Shown here in pieces: positions 7,728-17,247 of a stretch of 64,000 bases of DNA. The DNA comes from Spirochaetales bacterium (GTDB lineage Bacteria > Spirochaetota > Spirochaetia > CADAEX01): NCBI GenBank assembly GCA_024233785.1, contig JACKPD010000012.1:8364-72363 (forward strand), written 5' to 3'. Below the pieces are notes generated by a model. The model had not been told where the DNA came from. It saw nothing but the letters and a program-made list of their open reading frames with translations, and made no database searches. The translations under genes were made by a program, and so were the position numbers. How positions within the stretch are numbered: the first letter of the stretch is position 1; each line of letters starts with the position of its first letter.

Positions 7728-9143
7728 CTATTTTGCGCTTTCCATACCTGCAATTCTTCCAAGAACAATACATTCCGTTATTGCGCAGCTGCCGAGGCGG
7801 GACGCACCGTGTACTCCTCCTGTGACTTCACCGGCAGCGTAAAGCCCTTCAACGGGCCTGCCGTCAAGATCAAGCACCTGCGCGTTTTTATTTATCAAAA
7901 TGCCGCCCATCGTAAAGTGCACCTTGGGCCAGAGCCTGATGCCGTAAAATGGTAAAGTTTTTATTTCTGATGCGGTATCAATAACCGGTTTTTTAAAGTC
8001 AGTATCATTTTTTTCCAAAACAAATGAATTGAAGCGGTCAATCGTCTTTTCAAGGGATACAGGATTGATTCCGTAATCCGAGGCTAGTTCAGCAGGTGAT
8101 GCAAACTGTTTTACAATGCCCTTCTTAAGGCATTTTTCAATATTCCATCCCGAGTTCTTAACCGCAGCTGAATCGGCGATACCTATGCACGGGTGTCCTG
8201 TCTCAAGTATTGCGTCTGAAAGTGTTTTCCTGTCCGCAAGTTCATTGGCAAATCTTTTTCCGGTGCCGGGGTCTATTACTATTCCTCTCTGAAAAACTAT
8301 GTACTCCGAAAAGGACGGGCCGTCCCCGTATCCTTTTTCATCGGGAGATGCCCATGGTCCAAGCTGGATATGTGAAAGATGGACCGGGCAGGATCCGATA
8401 TGCAGGGCTGCCTTAAGGCTTTCTGATGTTGCTGAAGGCTGGTTGGTTGTATCGATTTTTCCGGTGAGCCTCGGGTCCTGGGAAGATCTGAAATCAATAT
8501 CACTTCCGAAACCTCCTGCTGCGAGAATAACGGCCTTGCCTGCCATAATATGTTTTACAGTTCCTGTATCCCCTTTTTTATAATTATAGTTTTCAGTAAC
8601 TTCTATCCCGGTTACTTTTCCTTTGGTATTCCTGATGAAACCGGTGAAGTGTGTGTGAAACATAATTTTAATATTTTTTTCTTTTATCTTCTGTATCAGT
8701 TTTTTTACAATCACGGAGCCTGAAATTCCTTCAGGGGTGAAGCATCTCGGGACAGAGTGTCCGCCGAATATCTCGATCTTTTCAAGGAATGGAACTCCTA
8801 TATAGTCACGCAGCCATTCATAGGCTTCTTTTGAATTATCAGTTACAGTTTTTACAAGCTCAGGATGATTGATTCCAAGTCCTGCTTTCATCATGTCTTT
8901 GTAAAAGAGTCCGGGTGTATCAGCTATGCCTGCTTTCTTCTGCTCTTCGGTTCCGGCTGCTGCAATACCGCCGTCGCTGATCAGGGAGTTGCCGCCGGGG
9001 GCATGCATTTTTTCTATGATAACAACTGATGAGCCGGCATTATGCGCTTCTATGGCTGCGCTTAGGCCTGCAAATCCGCTTCCTATTACTATTACATCAG
9101 CCCTGACTAAAGGAACTGTTCCTCCTGAAATCTGATTAGTCAA
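7728..9143 (-). CDS. FAD-dependent fumarate/urocanate reductase-type flavoprotein
   Basis: 471 residues. A Rossmann GSGFAG (about residues 21-26) binds FAD. The catalytic features of the flavocytochrome c fumarate reductase family are present: GGHSVPRCF, the RFANELADRK segment with the proton-shuttling arginine/glutamate, HFTMGG and the C-terminal AAGEVTGGVHGASRLGS. There is no signal peptide, no heme-binding domain and no N-terminal FMN-binding domain, so this is a soluble cytoplasmic version that must take electrons from a partner flavin or NADH system. Candidate substrates are fumarate, urocanate, acrylate-type enoates or similar; the sequence does not choose among them. It stands alone on the minus strand. 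Confidence 0.8.
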   Translation of the reverse strand: MTNQISGGTVPLVRADVIVIGSGFAGLSAAIEAHNAGSSVVIIEKMHAPGGNSLISDGGIAAAGTEEQKKAGIADTPGLFYKDMMKAGLGINHPELVKTVTDNSKEAYEWLRDYIGVPFLEKIEIFGGHSVPRCFTPEGISGSVIVKKLIQKIKEKNIKIMFHTHFTGFIRNTKGKVTGIEVTENYNYKKGDTGTVKHIMAGKAVILAAGGFGSDIDFRSSQDPRLTGKIDTTNQPSATSESLKAALHIGSCPVHLSHIQLGPWASPDEKGYGDGPSFSEYIVFQRGIVIDPGTGKRFANELADRKTLSDAILETGHPCIGIADSAAVKNSGWNIEKCLKKGIVKQFASPAELASDYGINPVSLEKTIDRFNSFVLEKNDTDFKKPVIDTASEIKTLPFYGIRLWPKVHFTMGGILINKNAQVLDLDGRPVEGLYAAGEVTGGVHGASRLGSCAITECIVLGRIAGMESAK

Positions 9144-9268
9144 AATAATACTTTTCTCCTTTTGTCCTTATATGCAATTCAGCATAAATAATTATTTATT
9201 AACTGTCTTAATTATAGTACTATTTATTTTTTAGATGTACCCTTAATCATGTTGAGCCTTAAAAAAGG

Positions 9269-10286
9269 ATGGAGAAAATGGAAAAAAGGTTTATAGATTT
9301 CAGAAGCGACACAGTAACAAAGCCTTCAGCAGGCATGAGGGAGGCGATGTACGAGGCTGAGGTCGGGGATGATGTTCTGGGCGACGATCCTACAGTTAAA
9401 AAACTTGAGGAGAGGATATGTTCCATGCTCGGCACGGAAAGCGCCCTGTTTGTCTCAAGCGGAACACAGGCTAATCTCCTTTCCATAATGAGCCATTGCC
9501 AGAGAGGCGATGAATACATTGCCGGGCAGAGCGCCCACTGTTATAACCATGAGGGGGGAGGGGCCGCCGTCCTTGGAAGCATACAGCCGCAGCCGATAGA
9601 GTTTAAAAGCGACGGTTCGCTCGACCTTGATGAAGTTGCCGCGAAGATAAAGCCTGATGATTTTCACTTTGCCAGGACAAGACTTCTTTGCCTTGAGAAT
9701 ACGCAGGACGGAAAAGCGCTTTCTTTTGATTATATGAAAGATGCTTCCATTTTCAGCAGGGAGCGGGGACTTTCCATCCATCTTGACGGCGCGAGACTTT
9801 TTAATGCCGCAGCTTCCATCTCCAGACCTGCATCAGAGATTGCAGCCCTTTTTGACACAGTTTCCGTATGCCTTTCCAAAGGTCTTGGCGCCCCGGTCGG
9901 CTCCCTTATGTGCGGAAAAAAGGAAAATGTAGATACGGCAAGGAGGTGGAGGAAGGTCCTTGGAGGCGGAATGAGACAGGCCGGTATTATTGCCGCGGCA
10001 GGTCTTTATGCGATAGAAAATAATATAGAAAGGCTTGATGAGGATCATCAGAATTTACAGCTTTTAAGGAAAAATTTGAAGAGATTAAAGAGTTTGAAAT
10101 TATTTCTTCATCGACAAATATGCTTTTTGTCAAACTGCTCAGGGATTCGGCCTCTCTTGCCGGGACCTCTTTAATAAGGATATTGATTCTTCCCGGAATA
10201 CAATCAGATTTGTTACCCATCTGGATATTGAAACAGATGTATTAAAGGCCGCAGATGCGATCAGGAATATTTTATATCCTGATTAA
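9269..10286 (+). pseudogene. ltaE: L-threonine aldolase, interrupted by two frameshifts
   Basis: PLP-dependent low-specificity threonine aldolase (threonine to glycine plus acetaldehyde). The first frame runs from 9269 (alternative ATG 9278 with a better ribosome binding site) and includes the FRSDTVTKP start, SSGTQAN, HLDGARLFNA and the PLP lysine in CLSKGLGAPVG (K204). It then loses frame near 10050-10075. The next frame reads EIKEFEIISSSTNMLFVKLL, and a second one-base loss near 10169-10173 leads to the frame of NKDIDSSRNTIRFVTHLDIE and the natural C-terminus at 10286. Adding two bases gives 340 codons, the family's normal length. The protein sequence is otherwise undamaged, so either the sequence has errors here or the gene died very recently. 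Its stop overlaps the stop of the convergent ROK gene. Confidence 0.85.
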
Positions 10287-11518
10287 TGGAGTATGCCTTT
10301 CTTAAATATCAAAAAACAATTATCAAAATAATAGTTTATTGAATGGATTGCTCCGCCTAAAATACTTCCGTTTTTATTAAAAGATGTATATTGAATATCA
10401 TAATTTTTCTTCATATTATTCAGAGAAATATCAGAGATTTTCCCCCTTAATTTCTCAATAAAAAAATCTCCTGCATCAGCTATTTCTCCCGTAATAATAA
10501 TCAGTTCAGGATCAATCATCATGCATCCATTTGATATTCCTACGGCATATAATTCTGCAAATTCTTCCATGACTTTCATAGCAGCAATATTACCATTATT
10601 TGAGTCATTAAAAATATTTGAAATTGTAAGTGAATCAGATTTTTCAGAACTTCCGCTTTCCATGTATAATTCTTTCGCTCTGGAAATGATTTTATCATAT
10701 GATATGATATTCTCAAAACACCCTCTTCCGCCACAATGACATACTTCCTGAGAAGCAGGGTCAATTCTTATGTGACCAATTTCACCTGCGAGATAATTAT
10801 TACCTATGTACATATTACCTTTTATTATTATTCCGCCGCCAACACCTTCAGATCCTGCAGAAAACACAAAAAAATTCTTTATGTTTCTGGCTTTACCCAT
10901 TGCCTGCTCTGCAAGGCAGATAAATCTGATCTGGTTATCAAGGTGAAAATTAAAATCTTCTGAAGTTTTTTCTTTAATTATCTTTATAATTGGTGTTCTA
11001 TATTTCCATGAAGGAAATCGTGAAGCGGTGAGTATTTCTCCATTTTCCGGATCAGCAACCCCAATTGCCGCAATGGATATCCCAAGTAATTTGCGTGAGC
11101 TGTAATTCAGGCAGTCACTTCATTGATAAATCGGCAATTATGGATGTTACTGTGTCTATTGACTCATCTTCCCTGATCGGACTTATCCTGTTTATTTCAA
11201 TTGATGCGTTTGTATCCGTAGTTGCCAGCCGGATATTGTTATCCAAAATATGAACAGATATTGTATATCCATATAAACTGTTTATTCCGTATAGATCAGG
11301 TTTTTTCCCCTTTATTGCCGGAAACACCTTTGCCTTTAAATTAATCAGATTTTTCTGAATTAAATGCTCAAATATCTTTATAACGGTTGTCTTGCTGAGT
11401 TTGATTTTTTGCTCTTACTTCGGTAATGGATAAATGTATCGTTTTCTCTGAACAGTTTTAATACAAGCTTTTGATTTTTATATTTCAATGACTGCGTTTT
11501 GCTCGCAGTTGGACTCAT
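10283..11518 (-). pseudogene. ROK-family transcriptional regulator, interrupted by three frameshifts
   Basis: Read from the ATG at 11516-11518 (AGGTCAGGA upstream), the protein begins MSPTASKTQSLKYKNQ and continues as a winged helix-turn-helix (SITEVRAKIKLSKTTVIKIFEHL) only if one extra base near 11432 and one in the T6 run at 11405-11410 are removed. A third shift near 11117-11121 restores the frame into the ROK domain, which holds the sugar kinase-like core and the zinc motif CHCGGRGCFE. Correcting all three gives about 410 residues, normal for NagC/XylR-type repressors. It is divergent from the sugar-binding protein gene and adjacent to the inositol cluster. In Thermotoga the inositol regulator is also ROK-type, so this is the natural candidate repressor (inference). 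Confidence 0.85.
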
Positions 11519-11596
11519 TCCTGACCTCGTTCAATCTTCGTAATATTTACAGCATAAAGCTAATTGCAGATACGTAAAGACATTTTATAAATAAAG

Positions 11597-11624
11597 TTGA
11601 CAAACTAAAAAGCTGTGTTATAAT
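11597..11624 (+). promoter_or_regulatory. Sigma-70-type promoter of the sugar (inositol) ABC transporter operon
   Basis: TTGACA at 11597-11602, a 16-base spacer and TATAAT at 11619-11624, preceded by TG at the extended -10 position (TGTTATAAT). Both hexamers are perfect consensus. It lies 30 bases before the binding-protein ATG, which has a GGAGG ribosome binding site. Confidence 0.75.
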
Positions 11625-11653
11625 TATCTTAATAATTCAATAATGGAGGAATT

Positions 11654-12609
11654 ATGAAAAAGAAAGTGTTGCTTGTTGCGCTTATTATTTGCGTTCTTAT
11701 GCCTTTTGCAATTTTTGCAGGCGGTAAAAAAGAAGCTGATAGCGGAAAATGAAAATCGGGTATGTTGTAAAAGACAACACCGGTGATTACTGGAAGATAG
11801 TTCAGGCCGTGCGCTGGCTGCAGGAAAAGATTTTAACGTTGAAGTCTTATATAATGGACCAAACGCTGAAACAGAAGTTATGCAGCAGGTAGCTATGATG
11901 GAAGATATGATTACAAAAAAGTCGCTGCACTTGTAATTGCTCCTTCACAGCCTAAAGCCGCTATTTCAGTATTCGACAAAGCAAATGCGGCAGGTATACC
12001 TGTCCTTCTTGCAGATACTGATGCAGACTGGAGTAAAAAAGTAACTTTCCTTGGAACAGGAAATGAAGCAGCCGGTAAAATCGGCGGTGAATATATTGCT
12101 AAAAACTTGGGGCAGGAGCTGAAATTGTTATCGTAAGAGGAGCTCTCGGCGACCTTACACATGACCAGAGAAGCAATGGTGCTGCAAATGCTGCAAAAGC
12201 CGCAGGATGTAAAGTAGTAGATATTCAGCCTGCTGACAGCGATATGGCAAAAGCTATGGATGTTATGGAAAACCTTATTCAGGCTAATCCCAACATCAAA
12301 GGTGTATTCTGTACCAGTGATGCTATGGCAGTTGGCGCCAACAGGGCTGTAGAAAAATCAGGCAAGAATATTATGGTAATTGGTTTTGATGCTATACCTG
12401 TTGCAGTTGAAGAGATAATGAAAGGTAAAACATTTAAAGGTTCAGTTGCCCAGAGTCCTTATAATATCGGCTATATGGGTGTTGAAAATGCCATTAAAGC
12501 TGCCAAAGGCGAAACTGTTGAAAAGAGAATTGATACAGGCGCTAAAATGATTGATGCATCAAACGTACAGGCTTACAGCGACGATCTTAAAAAAATGCTT
12601 GGCAAATAA
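11654..12609 (+). pseudogene. Sugar ABC transporter periplasmic binding protein (CUT2), interrupted by four frameshifts
   Basis: The ATG at 11654 starts a signal peptide (MKKKVLLVALIICVLMPFA then FAGGKKEADSGK), followed by a stop at 11750. The protein continues in other frames: MKIGYVVKDNTGDYWKIVQA, then AAGKDFNVEVLYNGPNAE, then VAALVIAPSQPKAAIS, then IVIVRGALGDLTHDQRSNGA to the natural end at 12609. Each junction is explained by loss of one base: A4 at 11746-11749, C2 at 11807-11808, A6 at 11915-11920 and G4 at 12109-12112. Restoring four bases gives 319 codons plus stop, normal for RbsB/rhizopine/inositol-binding proteins. The intact downstream ATPase and permease need this protein, which argues for sequencing error rather than decay. 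Confidence 0.85.
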
Positions 12610-12639
12610 TAGTAAATCAAGTTACTGATTAAATTTGAA

Positions 12640-12666
12640 AATACCCTTTCCAACGGAAAGGGTATT
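12640..12666 (+). terminator. Intercistronic hairpin after the binding-protein gene
   Basis: A perfect 12-bp stem (AATACCCTTTCC with its complement) and an AAC triloop lie between the binding protein and the ATPase gene. No T-run follows, so it is more likely a 3'-end stabiliser or partial attenuator that keeps binding-protein mRNA more abundant than the transporter mRNA. Confidence 0.65.
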
Positions 12667-12689
12667 TAAAATAATCATGGGAGAAAATA

Positions 12690-14198
12690 ATGACTCAGCC
12701 ATTTATAAAACTGGAAAATATAACAAAAAAATTTCCAGGGGTTGTTGCTCTTAATAATGTATCTTTGGATCTTTATCAGGGAGAGATTCATGGTCTCATT
12801 GGTGAGAATGGCGCCGGTAAATCAACATTTATAAAAGTTCTTACAGGTGTTCATACTCCTGAAAAGGGTGAAATAATTTTAAAAGGGAATCCTATAAAAA
12901 TTGAAAATACAAAACATGCTATTGATCTTGAGATTGGTTGTATTTATCAGGAACTCAATAATATACCGCAGCTTTCTGTAACTGATAATATTTTTCTGGG
13001 ATGCCAGTTGAAAAAAAAATCCGGATTACTCGATTATGAGACAATGCATAAAAAAGCAAGAGAACTTCTTAAAGATCTGGGACAGGATATTGATCCAACT
13101 TTGCCTATTGAAAAACTCGGTATGGGACATCAGCAGATGGTCGAGATTGTCAAGGCAATTACGAAAGATATTAAAATGCTGATTATGGATGAGCCGACTT
13201 CCAGTCTTAGTGAGACAGAGGTAAAAGAACTCGTTGATGCTGTCAGGAAACTGAAGAACAAGGGAGTTGGTATTCTTTTTGTTTCCCACAAACTGGAAGA
13301 GATATTTGAATTATGCGACAAGGTCACTGTCTTCAGGGATGGACAGCATGTAATAACAGGAAATGTTTCTGATTTTACAAATGATCTTCTTATTCAGAAT
13401 ATGGTTGGCCGGGAGATAACCCAACAATTCCCGAAAATAGAATTTAAAAAAGGAGAGGAAATCCTTAAGGTAGAAAATTTTACCCGCTACGGGGTATATC
13501 GGAAAATTAATTTTTCTCTTTCAAGAGGTGAAATACTTGGTTTTTCCGGTCTTGTAGGCGCAGGGCGGACAGAACTTATCCGCGGAATATTTGGCGCGGA
13601 CCCTATAGATGAAGGGAAATTGTATTTAAACGGAAAGGAAGTGAATATCAACAGCCCTGAAGCTGCTGTACGGAATAGATTTGCTCTTTTAACAGAAGAC
13701 AGAAAAACTCAGGGGTTGGTCCTTAACGCCTCTATTCTTTCAAATTTGATAATTACCTGCCTGTGCAAGTTTAAAAAAGGTCTATTCCTGGACAACACAA
13801 AAATATGTAAAGCAGTCGATCATAATATTAAATCATTGCAAATCAAAACACCTAGTCCGGATACACTCGCAGAACAGTTGAGCGGCGGTAATCAGCAGAA
13901 AGTTGTTGTCGGTAAATGGCTTAACAGTGATGCAGAAATATATATATTTGATGAACCTACCCGGGGCATTGATGTCGGGGCAAAGGTTGAAGTTTATAAT
14001 CTGATGAATAAAATACTCGAAGAAAATAAAGCCATCATAATGATTTCTTCAGAATTACCTGAGATTCTGGGGATGAGTGACAGGGTTATTGTTATGAGAA
14101 ACGGTAACATCACCGCTGAAATAAAGAGAAACAGTAAGCAGTTTACTCAGGAAGATATTATGCATGCATCTTGGGATGACAGCGCCATAAAGGAGTAA
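12690..14198 (+). CDS. CUT2-family sugar ABC transporter ATP-binding protein (RbsA/MglA type)
   Basis: 502 residues with two fused ABC domains. Domain 1 has Walker A GENGAGKST (about residue 37), a diverged signature region and Walker B MLIMDEPTSS. Domain 2 has the degenerate Walker A-like GLVGAGRTEL characteristic of RbsA proteins, then signature LSGGNQQK and Walker B IYIFDEPTRGIDVG. It energises import of a monosaccharide or polyol together with the permease four bases downstream and the binding protein upstream. Because the rest of the operon encodes inositol dehydrogenase and other inositol enzymes, inositol is the likely substrate. A GGGAG ribosome binding site precedes the ATG. Confidence 0.93.
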   Translation: MTQPFIKLENITKKFPGVVALNNVSLDLYQGEIHGLIGENGAGKSTFIKVLTGVHTPEKGEIILKGNPIKIENTKHAIDLEIGCIYQELNNIPQLSVTDNIFLGCQLKKKSGLLDYETMHKKARELLKDLGQDIDPTLPIEKLGMGHQQMVEIVKAITKDIKMLIMDEPTSSLSETEVKELVDAVRKLKNKGVGILFVSHKLEEIFELCDKVTVFRDGQHVITGNVSDFTNDLLIQNMVGREITQQFPKIEFKKGEEILKVENFTRYGVYRKINFSLSRGEILGFSGLVGAGRTELIRGIFGADPIDEGKLYLNGKEVNINSPEAAVRNRFALLTEDRKTQGLVLNASILSNLIITCLCKFKKGLFLDNTKICKAVDHNIKSLQIKTPSPDTLAEQLSGGNQQKVVVGKWLNSDAEIYIFDEPTRGIDVGAKVEVYNLMNKILEENKAIIMISSELPEILGMSDRVIVMRNGNITAEIKRNSKQFTQEDIMHASWDDSAIKE

Positions 14199-14201
14199 TA
14201 G

Positions 14202-15197
14202 ATGAAAAACGCTAATGGTAAAAATATTGATTATAAAGAAGTGCTGTCCAAGCTTGGACCGCTTCTTGCCCTTGTTCTGGTTAGTATAGCTTTATCGCTT
14301 GGTACTGAACAATTTATGACAGTTGGTAATATCACAAACATAATGAGACAGGCTTCCATTAACAGCCTTATCGCCGCCGGTATGATGATGGTTATTCTAA
14401 CTGGAGGTATTGACCTTTCTGTAGGTTCGATAACCGCATTTGCAGCTTGCGTAATGGGAGTAATGATTAAAAACGGTATAATGAATCCCGTACTGCTGAT
14501 TGTAAGCGGATTCGGTGCAGGTACTTTTGTAGGCTATATCAATGGTATACTTCTTACAAAGCTAAGATTGCCACATCCCTTTATATCAACTATTGGTACC
14601 AGAAATATTTTCAGAGGATTGGCTCTTCTTATCACAGCTGCCTCTCCGATATCAGGATTTCCCAAAGCTGTACAGTATCCCGGCACAGGTGATATTTTTT
14701 TAGGAATACCGGTAAGTTTTTTAATTGTTATTGTAATGTATATCGGTATACACATATTCCTGAATAACACAGCTCTGGGCCGACATATATATGCAGTCGG
14801 AGGAAACAAGGAAGCAGCAAGGCTTTCAGGACTCAATGTCAATAAGATTTTGATAATAGTATATGCAATATGCGGTTTTATGTGTGCATTTGCTGCGCTT
14901 GTAATGGTTGGCCGTCTAAATACAGCTTTCCCTCTTGCCGGTTCCACTGCTGACATGGATGCAATTGCTTCCTGTATTATCGGTGGTGTTTCCTTCCTTG
15001 GCGGAAAAGGGACAATCTGGGGAACATTGATTGGTTCCCTTCTGATTACAGTTTTAAGAAACGGCTTGAACCTTATCGGTGCATCTGCAGATATGCAGCT
15101 TGTTGTAATCGGACTTGTAATTATTGTTGCGGTTTATGTTGACGTACTCAGAGCAAGTGCGGAAGCCAAGTCAAAAAGACTGGCTGCAAAAAAATAA
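14202..15197 (+). CDS. CUT2-family sugar ABC transporter permease (RbsC type)
   Basis: 331 residues with about ten hydrophobic helices and the landmarks of the BPD_transp_2 permeases: IAAGMMMVILTGGIDLSVGSI, the cytoplasmic coupling segment NKEAARLSGLNVNKI, and IASCIIGGVSFLGGKGTIWGTLIG. It forms a homodimeric inner-membrane channel driven by the RbsA-type ATPase. The gene follows the ATPase stop by three bases and has GGAG upstream of the ATG. The C-terminal tail is basic (EAKSKRLAAKK), as expected for a cytoplasmic end. Substrate by context: inositol or a related polyol. Confidence 0.93.
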   Translation: MKNANGKNIDYKEVLSKLGPLLALVLVSIALSLGTEQFMTVGNITNIMRQASINSLIAAGMMMVILTGGIDLSVGSITAFAACVMGVMIKNGIMNPVLLIVSGFGAGTFVGYINGILLTKLRLPHPFISTIGTRNIFRGLALLITAASPISGFPKAVQYPGTGDIFLGIPVSFLIVIVMYIGIHIFLNNTALGRHIYAVGGNKEAARLSGLNVNKILIIVYAICGFMCAFAALVMVGRLNTAFPLAGSTADMDAIASCIIGGVSFLGGKGTIWGTLIGSLLITVLRNGLNLIGASADMQLVVIGLVIIVAVYVDVLRASAEAKSKRLAAKK

Positions 15198-15210
15198 TAA
15201 TAATAATTAT

Positions 15211-15229
15211 CCGGTATTTTTTATGCCGG
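15211..15229 (+). repeat. Small intercistronic inverted repeat
   Basis: CCGGTAT and ATGCCGG can form a 7-bp stem with one G-U pair between the permease and iolG. It is weak and lacks a T-run; probably a minor mRNA processing or stability element. Confidence 0.3.
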
Positions 15230-15255
15230 GGTTTAAATGAACAGGAGATAAGATT

Positions 15256-16272
15256 GTGGATAAAATTAAATTAGGTATAATTGGCGCCGGAAGAATTGGC
15301 CGTGTACACGCAGAAAGTGTAACATTCCATATCCCTGATGCTGAGGTAGCAGCTGTTGCTGATCCTTTTATTACTGAGGAAAGTAAAAAGTTTTTTAATA
15401 ATCTTGGTGTAAAAGAAGTCTTTAAGGATTACAAGGATATCCTCGCAAAGAAAGAAATTGACGCAGTTCTCATCTGCTCATCTACTGATACACATGCAAA
15501 GATTACCATTGAGGCGGCTAAAGCAGGAAAGGATATTTTTTGTGAAAAACCGATAGATCTTGATATTGGCAGGATAAAAGAAACCTTGAAAGCTGTTAAA
15601 GAGGCCGGGGTAAAATTCCAGATTGGTTTCAACAGAAGGTTTGACCGCAACTTCAGCGCTTTAAAAAAGAGCGTTGTTGACGGGAAGGTCGGCGATGTAC
15701 ATATCGTGAAAATTACTTCCAGAGATCCGGCTCCCCCTCCTGTTGCATATATAAAAGTTTCAGGAGGGCTCTTCTGCGACATGATGATCCATGATTTTGA
15801 TCTTGCAGGATATCTTTCCGGAAGTGAAGTGGTTGAAGTTTTTGCCAGCGGGGCAGTTCTTGTTGATCCTGCCATCGGAAAAGCCGGAGATATTGATACA
15901 GCAATTGTTACACTTAAATTCGCTAATGGTGCAATTGGTGTTATTGATAACTCAAGGCAGGCTGTTTACGGATATGACCAGAGAGCGGAAGTATTCGGAT
16001 CAAAAGGATGCGCGGCTGTAGAAAACGAAAAACCCTCAACAAATAAAATTAGCAATAAAGACGCAGTATGTGAAGAGAAACCACTTTATTTCTTTCTTGA
16101 AAGATATATGCAGGCTTATGCTGCTGAGGTAGGTGAGTTTGTCTCAGCAATAAAGAATGGAAAGGATGTTCCGGTTGGAGGTGATGCCGGTCTCGCTTCA
16201 GTTGTAATAGCCAAGGCGGCAATGAAATCACTTAAGGAAAACAGACCTGTCAAAATAAGTGAGATGGAGTAG
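15256..16272 (+). CDS. iolG: Inositol 2-dehydrogenase (Gfo/Idh/MocA family)
   Basis: 338 residues starting at GTG 15256, fixed by AGGAGA seven bases upstream. The N-terminal NAD fold has GIIGAGRIGRVH. CEKPID carries the catalytic lysine (K98), and DMMIHDFD gives D175 and H179 with the same D-x3-H spacing as IolG of Bacillus. It oxidises myo-inositol (or scyllo/chiro isomers) to 2-keto-myo-inositol with NAD+. It is the first enzyme gene after the transporter and is followed by the hydroxypyruvate-isomerase-like gene four bases after its stop. Other Gfo/Idh enzymes share these motifs; the linked IolN, IolO and IolM make the inositol assignment firm. Confidence 0.88.
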   Translation: MDKIKLGIIGAGRIGRVHAESVTFHIPDAEVAAVADPFITEESKKFFNNLGVKEVFKDYKDILAKKEIDAVLICSSTDTHAKITIEAAKAGKDIFCEKPIDLDIGRIKETLKAVKEAGVKFQIGFNRRFDRNFSALKKSVVDGKVGDVHIVKITSRDPAPPPVAYIKVSGGLFCDMMIHDFDLAGYLSGSEVVEVFASGAVLVDPAIGKAGDIDTAIVTLKFANGAIGVIDNSRQAVYGYDQRAEVFGSKGCAAVENEKPSTNKISNKDAVCEEKPLYFFLERYMQAYAAEVGEFVSAIKNGKDVPVGGDAGLASVVIAKAAMKSLKENRPVKISEME

Positions 16273-16276
16273 ATTG

Positions 16277-17065
16277 ATGAAATATTCATTATGTACTGAA
16301 ATGATGTACGGTAAACTTTCTTTTACAGAAAGGTTCAAAGCCGCTGCTGATGATGGATTTGAATATTGTGAATTCTGGAGATGGGAAGGTAGAGACTGGA
16401 ATGCAATTACAAATGCAGTAAAACAATCAGGGCTTAAAGTTTCTTCATTCTCAGGTGATGATAAATACTCACTTGTAGATCCTGAAGATTCTTCTTCCTA
16501 TCTTGATTTTTTAGGGCGTTCAATTGATAAGGCTGTATCAATAGGGTGTCCGAATCTTGTAATACATACAGATGCCCTTAATCCTGCTGACGGGAGCGCA
16601 AAAAAAATCAAAGCCGATTTAAGCCACGAACAGAAACTCATGAATGCCTATGATCTGCTGAAAAAGAGCGCTCCCCTTGCCGCTAAGGGCGGGGTTACCC
16701 TGGTTCTTGAACCGCTTAATACTCTGGTTGATCATAAAAATTATTTTCTCTCAGACCCAGATATATCTTTTGATCTGATTGAGGCAGTCGCATCAGAAAA
16801 TATCAAATTATTATTTGATATTTATCATATGCAGATTATGAAAGGGAATATAATTGAGCGCCTTCAGAAAAATATAGATAAAATAGGGTATATTCATGCG
16901 GCTGATGTCCCTGGAAGGCACGAACCTGGTACGGGAGAGCTTTCATATGGAAATATTTTCAAAGCTCTGAAAGAATCCGGATACGCCGGTTTTGTGGGAT
17001 TTGAACTTTCTCCAATGGGTGATAACGGAAAGGCAATTGAAGCAATCAAACGGAGTATCGTCTGA
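16277..17065 (+). CDS. Hydroxypyruvate isomerase-like TIM-barrel enzyme
   Basis: 262 residues from the ATG at 16277; the open frame reaches back to 16259, but family homology starts at MKYSLCTEMM. Metal ligands fit the Hyi family: LVLEPLN (E145), FDIYHMQ (D181), IHAAD (H207) and GFELSP (E243). The diagnostic DVPGRHEPGTGE motif is present at 210-221. Hyi interconverts hydroxypyruvate and tartronate semialdehyde, but family members in polyol clusters act as ketose or inosose isomerases, so here it more likely processes an inositol-derived keto acid. It starts four bases after iolG and ends the transporter operon, which is closed by a GC-rich hairpin at 17095. Confidence 0.8.
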   Translation: MKYSLCTEMMYGKLSFTERFKAAADDGFEYCEFWRWEGRDWNAITNAVKQSGLKVSSFSGDDKYSLVDPEDSSSYLDFLGRSIDKAVSIGCPNLVIHTDALNPADGSAKKIKADLSHEQKLMNAYDLLKKSAPLAAKGGVTLVLEPLNTLVDHKNYFLSDPDISFDLIEAVASENIKLLFDIYHMQIMKGNIIERLQKNIDKIGYIHAADVPGRHEPGTGELSYGNIFKALKESGYAGFVGFELSPMGDNGKAIEAIKRSIV

Positions 17066-17094
17066 TAATTATAAAATAGTCTTTAAGTAAGAAT

Positions 17095-17113
17095 GGGCGG
17101 CTTTTCGCCGCCC
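17095..17113 (+). terminator. Rho-independent-type terminator of the inositol transport operon
   Basis: GGGCGGC and GCCGCCC form a 7-bp GC stem with a TTTTC loop, followed by a short TGTTTAATGGTTTT stretch. The T-run is imperfect, but the position between one operon end and the next promoter supports termination. Confidence 0.6.
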
Positions 17114-17173
17114 TGTTTAATGGTTTTGAAGGTATATAGTTGTCAGCCTGTTTATGCATAATCTTGCAGCTTC

Positions 17174-17202
17174 TTGACAATGTGGTATACCATTGGCATA
17201 AT
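17174..17202 (+). promoter_or_regulatory. Promoter with embedded TGGTATACCA operator (UxuR/ExuR-like)
   Basis: TTGACA at 17174-17179, a 17-base spacer and CATAAT at 17197-17202. The spacer contains the perfect palindrome TGGTATACCA (17183-17192), the same core as the E. coli UxuR/ExuR operator. A bound repressor would block RNA polymerase directly. The block TGGTATACnAnTGGCATA recurs upstream of the GntR/FCD gene that flanks this operon. It drives 17248-22474. Confidence 0.75.
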
Positions 17203-17247
17203 GTTGTTATAGGGCTTTGTCTGAAGACAAGTTTCAAGGAGGTCTAA

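Noticed and set aside
7438..7773. Minus-strand frame opposite the PhnP-like gene
   Set aside because: It shadows a gene with clear metal motifs and has no recognisable domain.
11654..12609. Programmed ribosomal frameshifting in the sugar-binding protein gene
   Set aside because: Four separate one-base shifts at unrelated short runs, plus similar shifts in two neighbouring genes, do not look like programmed sites; no slippery heptamer with a downstream stem is seen at the junctions.
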